Source of the DNA: Oceanicaulis sp052055585
Lineage (GTDB): Bacteria > Pseudomonadota > Alphaproteobacteria > Caulobacterales > Maricaulaceae
NCBI RefSeq assembly: GCF_052055585.1
Contig: NZ_CP170485.1
Coordinates: 868,001-932,000, forward strand
Length of the DNA: 64,000 nucleotides
Direction of reading: 5' to 3'
Position 1 is the stretch's first letter. Each line of letters begins with the position of its first letter. A program made the position numbers and the translations under genes. This document shows positions 61,374-64,000 of this stretch, one piece after another. Under the pieces are notes generated by a model. It worked only from the letters and a program-made list of their open reading frames with translations. It did not search any database and was not told where the DNA came from.

Positions 61374-61406
61374 CGCACAAAAAGTGCGTCGTAACCGTAG
61401 AAACGG
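61374..61406 (+). promoter_or_regulatory. Double-hairpin leader of flagellin 4
   Basis: Hairpin A at 61374-61388 is CGCAC-AAAAA-GTGCG. Hairpin B at 61395-61406 is CCGT-AGAA-ACGG. Hairpin A differs from that of flagellin 3 by a G-C to A-T pair change on both sides of the stem, which supports an RNA structure. Confidence 0.65.
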
Positions 61407-61426
61407 AAATTTGAAGGAGCCAAGAA

Positions 61427-62254
61427 ATGGCGACGATCAATACGAACCCGGGCGCAATGGTCGCCCTCCAGAACCTGAACCAGACCAACAAGGATCTGCA
61501 ACAGGTTCAGCAACGCATCAACACCGGCCTGGCGATCAGCTCGGCCAAGGACAATGGCGGCGTGTTCGCTATCGCCCAGTCGATGCGTGCAGACGTGGCA
61601 GGCTACAAAGCGGTGGGTCAGTCTCTCGACCTGGCGCAGTCCACTGTGGACGTGGCTCTGGCCGCTGGCGAGGCGATCTCCGATCTCCTGGTGGAAATGA
61701 AGGAAAAAGCGCTGGCTGGCGCCGACTCCTCTCTGGACACCGCATCGCGCAACGCTCTGAACGAAGACTTCAAAGCCCTGCGTGACCAGATCGGCACCAT
61801 CGTGGCGAACGCCGAATTCAATGGCACCAACCTGATCAACGGCACCCAGACCGGCGGCATCTCGGCTCTGGCCAATGCTGACGGGTCCAACACCCTGAAT
61901 GTGGGTCAGGAAATCATGTCGCTGGGCGGCACCAACGTGACTGTGGCTGCGACGGCGTCGTTCACCACGGCTGCTGCGGCGTCCGGTCTGGTGGCGACCA
62001 TTGAAACCTCGCTGGACAACCTCAACACGGCTCTGGCCAAGTTGGGCACCGGTTCGAAGTCTCTGGAAGTTCACAAGACCTTTGTGGGCAAACTGTCTGA
62101 CTCTCTGGAAAAAGGCATCGGCAACCTGGTCGACGCAGACCTGGCGAAAGAGTCCGCACGTCTTCAGTCGCTGCAGGTCAAGCAGCAGCTGGGTACGCAA
62201 GCGCTCTCGATCGCGAACTCCGCGCCGAGCAACATCCTGGGTTACTTCCGGTAA
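61427..62254 (+). CDS. Flagellin 4
   Basis: The 275-residue short flagellin closely resembles flagellin 3. More than 80 bases near its 3' end (about 62129-62222) are identical to flagellin 3, which suggests recent duplication or gene conversion. The middle is distinct (NLINGTQTGGISALANADG and GGTNVTVAATASFTTAA). The region between D1 and the C-terminus is the likely glycosylated surface. It is followed by a long stem and flaG. Confidence 0.96.
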   Translation: MATINTNPGAMVALQNLNQTNKDLQQVQQRINTGLAISSAKDNGGVFAIAQSMRADVAGYKAVGQSLDLAQSTVDVALAAGEAISDLLVEMKEKALAGADSSLDTASRNALNEDFKALRDQIGTIVANAEFNGTNLINGTQTGGISALANADGSNTLNVGQEIMSLGGTNVTVAATASFTTAAAASGLVATIETSLDNLNTALAKLGTGSKSLEVHKTFVGKLSDSLEKGIGNLVDADLAKESARLQSLQVKQQLGTQALSIANSAPSNILGYFR

Positions 62255-62265
62255 TCCATAGCGGA

Positions 62266-62304
62266 ATCGGCCGGGGTGTAACGTGGGGTTCCGCCCCGGC
62301 CGAT
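62266..62304 (+). other. Intercistronic stem after flagellin 4
   Basis: An 11-pair perfect stem ATCGGCCGGGG / CCCCGGCCGAT encloses a 17-base loop. No T run follows. It parallels the stems after flagellins 2 and 3 but its loop sequence is different. Confidence 0.5.
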
Positions 62305-62381
62305 CTTCCCAGGTGAAACGTCAGAGAGCATAGGGAGAAAGCAGGAGGCGCCGACGCCGCCAAAGCGTCGACGAAAAGAAC

Positions 62382-62765
62382 ATGAATATTGGTAGTATCG
62401 TACCGATCACAAATGCCCAGGGCGTAGCTCCTGAGCCAGACCCGTCTGAAAAGGCTGTCGCTTCCTTGTCCCGACGTGGACAGGTGGGTGGCGAGGAGAC
62501 TGACAAGTCAGTCGCCGAGCAAGGCTCAGCCGTCGTTCAGAAGTCCGCAGATCTCGAACGGATCGAGTCCCTGCGTGATCGTGTGAACGCCAGCCTGCGG
62601 ACCCGTCTGCAGATCGACCGGGAAGAAGAGAGCGGCAAGTTCATCTACCGCCTGTTCGATCCGGAAACCGGCGAGGTCATGCGTCGCTGGCCGCCCGAGA
62701 AGTATCTCGATCTGATCGCTTTCCTGAAGGATCAGCAGGGCGGTGTCGTTGACCAGATCGTCTGA
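62382..62765 (+). CDS. flaG: FlaG-family flagellar protein
   Basis: The 127-residue product has a disordered N-terminal 55 residues and a FlaG/YvyC-type domain: LQIDREEESGKFIYRLFDPETGEVMRRWPPEKYLDL. FlaG proteins influence filament length or flagellin assembly. It follows flagellin 4 by 127 bases and has only a weak ribosome site (GACGAAAAGAAC), so it may be expressed at a low level from the flagellin transcript. Confidence 0.88.
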   Translation: MNIGSIVPITNAQGVAPEPDPSEKAVASLSRRGQVGGEETDKSVAEQGSAVVQKSADLERIESLRDRVNASLRTRLQIDREEESGKFIYRLFDPETGEVMRRWPPEKYLDLIAFLKDQQGGVVDQIV

Positions 62766-62793
62766 TTGCCTCTCGGCAGATTTGAACCGGCAT

Positions 62794-62810
62794 ACCGGCA
62801 AAAATTAACC
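62794..62810. promoter_or_regulatory. ftr-like site upstream of flagellin 5
   Basis: ACCGGCAAAAATTAACC matches the second unit upstream of flagellin 2 at 14 of the first 15 positions and lies about 90 bases before the sigma-54 promoter of flagellin 5. A weaker copy, CTCGGCAGATTTGAACC, is at 62772-62788. These are candidate FlbD sites. Confidence 0.5.
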
Positions 62811-62897
62811 ATGCGTAGCGCTGGCGGCCCAAGGCTGCGCGGCGCCGATTTGATTCAAGTTGTTGTTTTAAAGAAGGGTTGAGCGTTCTGGCCGAAT

Positions 62898-62913
62898 TGG
62901 CCCATGGATTGCT
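62898..62913 (+). promoter_or_regulatory. Sigma-54 promoter of flagellin 5
   Basis: TGGCCCATGGATTGCT fits the -24/-12 consensus with exact spacing. Its -12 half, GGATTGCT, is identical to that of the flagellin 1 promoter. The predicted start near 62924 leaves a leader of about 48 bases. Confidence 0.8.
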
Positions 62914-62971
62914 CCTGTATGCGGTGAGCGGCCGTCGAATGCGGCGCAGTATTGCAATCGGGAGAAGACCA

Positions 62972-63805
62972 ATGGCGCTCAGCGTCCACACCAACACCTC
63001 GGCGATGATCGCCCTGCAGAACCTCAACAAGACCAATGAGGACATCCAGGGCGCCCAGAACAGGATCAACACCGGCCTGCGCGTGTCTGGCGCGAAGGAT
63101 AACTCCTCGGTGTACGCTGTGGCGCAAGGCATGCGCTCTGATATCGGCGCACTGGGCTCTGTGAAGTCCTCACTGGATCGCGCCGTGTCCATCGGCGATG
63201 TCGCGATTGCCGCCGGCGAGTCCATCTCCGATCTCCTCATCCAGATGCGCGAGAAAGCCACCGCCGCACTGGACCCTTCGATCGATACCTTCTCCCGTCA
63301 GGCCTATGACAGCGACTTCAAGGAGCTGCTTGACCAGGTCCGGGTGATCCTGACGAACGCCGAGTTTGACGGCGCGAACCTGCTGAACGGCTCGCTGACA
63401 AATGGCATCGCCTTCCTGGCGGATGCGGATGCGACGCGGTCCGTCACACTGGCTGGCCAGAACCTGTCGATTGGCGGGTCGATCATTACGCTGGCGGCGA
63501 CCGCCAGCCTGGGCACGGTCACGTTGTCGGGGCAAGTAGTCAGCGCGATTCAGAACAGTCTTGATAACGTCAACCAGGCGCTCGCCAATCTGGGTTCCGA
63601 CCTCAAGAAGATGGAAGCGCACCGGACCTTTGTGGGCAAGCTGACCGACAGCCTGACCGAAGGCGTGGGCAATCTCGTGGACGCTGACCTCGCCAAGGAA
63701 TCCGCCCGCCTGCAGGCCTTGCAGGTCAAGCAGCAGCTGGGGGTCCAGGCGCTCTCGATCGCGAACTCCGAGCCGCAGATTATCCTCAACCTGTTCGGCG
63801 GCTAA
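62972..63805 (+). CDS. Flagellin 5
   Basis: The 277-residue short flagellin is the most divergent of the set, with MALSVHTNTSAMIALQNLNKT, NRINTGLRVSGAKDNSSVYAVAQGMRS and a distinct C-terminal ANSEPQIILNLFGG. It has its own sigma-54 promoter and ftr-like site and a terminator after the stop, so it forms a separate transcription unit. The ATG at 62972 follows GGGAGAAGACC. It may be a minor or position-specific filament subunit, like FljJ in Caulobacter; that is inference. Confidence 0.95.
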   Translation: MALSVHTNTSAMIALQNLNKTNEDIQGAQNRINTGLRVSGAKDNSSVYAVAQGMRSDIGALGSVKSSLDRAVSIGDVAIAAGESISDLLIQMREKATAALDPSIDTFSRQAYDSDFKELLDQVRVILTNAEFDGANLLNGSLTNGIAFLADADATRSVTLAGQNLSIGGSIITLAATASLGTVTLSGQVVSAIQNSLDNVNQALANLGSDLKKMEAHRTFVGKLTDSLTEGVGNLVDADLAKESARLQALQVKQQLGVQALSIANSEPQIILNLFGG

Positions 63806-63833
63806 TCCGCTTTCTGACATCACCACCACGGCG

Positions 63834-63870
63834 AACCGTCCGACTTCTCCCGATGTCGGGCGGTTTGTTG
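63834..63870 (+). terminator. Terminator after flagellin 5
   Basis: A stem AACCGTCCGAC / GTCGGGCGGTT with one G-U pair and a ten-base loop is followed by TTTGTTGTTT. It separates flagellin 5 from pseC. Confidence 0.75.
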
Positions 63871-63926
63871 TTTCAGGGGCAGCCGGACTCGGCGCACCCT
63901 GACGCCAGGTTTCAGGGAGCGAAGGC

Positions 63927-64000
63927 ATGAGCGAGCGCTTTTTGCCCTACGGGCGGCAGTGGATCGACGAGGCGGATATCGCCGCCGTTACAGCCTGTCT
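63927..64000 (+). CDS. pseC: PseC-like sugar aminotransferase, N-terminal fragment
   Basis: Only the first 24 codons lie in the window: MSERFLPYGRQWIDEADIAAV, then more conserved sequence. The FLPYGRQ-IDEADIAAV start is typical of UDP-4-keto-6-deoxy-L-altrose (PseC) and related DegT aminotransferases, which start with the same YGRQ-I-DEADI motif. It would provide the second step of pseudaminic acid synthesis. A GGGAGCGAAGGC box precedes the ATG. The rest, including the PLP lysine, is outside the window. Confidence 0.7.
   Translation, partial: MSERFLPYGRQWIDEADIAAVTAC

Overview
The window is a GC-rich alphaproteobacterial chromosome segment. The best fit is a prosthecate or motile marine lineage near Maricaulis, Oceanicaulis and Hyphomonas. 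The evidence is a circularly permuted two-piece tmRNA gene, alpha-type SspB, FlbT and FlaF, several short (about 275 residue) flagellins behind sigma-54 promoters, a TPR-glycosyltransferase of the FlmG type and a TipN-like polarity protein. No insertion sequence, prophage or CRISPR array is visible. Genes are packed tightly, often with ATGA or TGATG overlaps. The species assignment is inference.

Left part (1-24 kb) is mostly housekeeping. It holds a partial MFS transporter, a PaaI-like thioesterase and sspB, then a hybrid histidine kinase facing a soluble chemoreceptor, then ssrA on the minus strand. Next come a VOC protein and copA, thyA-folA, hflK-hflC with a Do-type protease, miaA with an unusual ketol-acid reductoisomerase, a TVP38-like membrane protein, the rod-shape operon mreB-mreC-mreD-mrdA-rodA, and a sodium-dependent transporter.

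Middle part (24-46 kb) is accessory and envelope functions. It has a prolyl aminopeptidase, a lipoprotein with a methyltransferase, a minus-strand cassette of GT4 glycosyltransferase, methyltransferase and alpha/alpha-toroid protein, and an MFS carrier. It continues with an Mla-type lipid transport operon (STAS-MlaE, MlaF, MCE protein, auxiliary lipoprotein), the TipN-like coiled-coil protein, a DUF418 membrane protein, tyrosine catabolism (maiA, hpd and a MarR regulator with a candidate operator), small enzymes (MaoC, Hpt, chorismate mutase, GST), and a MoxR-unknown-VWA operon.

Right part (46-64 kb) is a flagellin production and glycosylation island. Sugar genes pseF, pseA-like, HisH-like, HisF-like, pseG-like, a DegT aminotransferase and pseI should make an activated pseudaminic-acid-type sugar, probably amidinated. 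pseC begins at the right edge. FlmG probably transfers the sugar to flagellin. FlbT and FlaF control flagellin synthesis. Five flagellin genes and flaG follow. Three flagellins have clear sigma-54 promoters with upstream CGGCAA dyads resembling FlbD (ftr) sites, and three share a covarying double-hairpin 5' leader that is a candidate FlbT target. This island holds the most unusual regulatory structure in the window.
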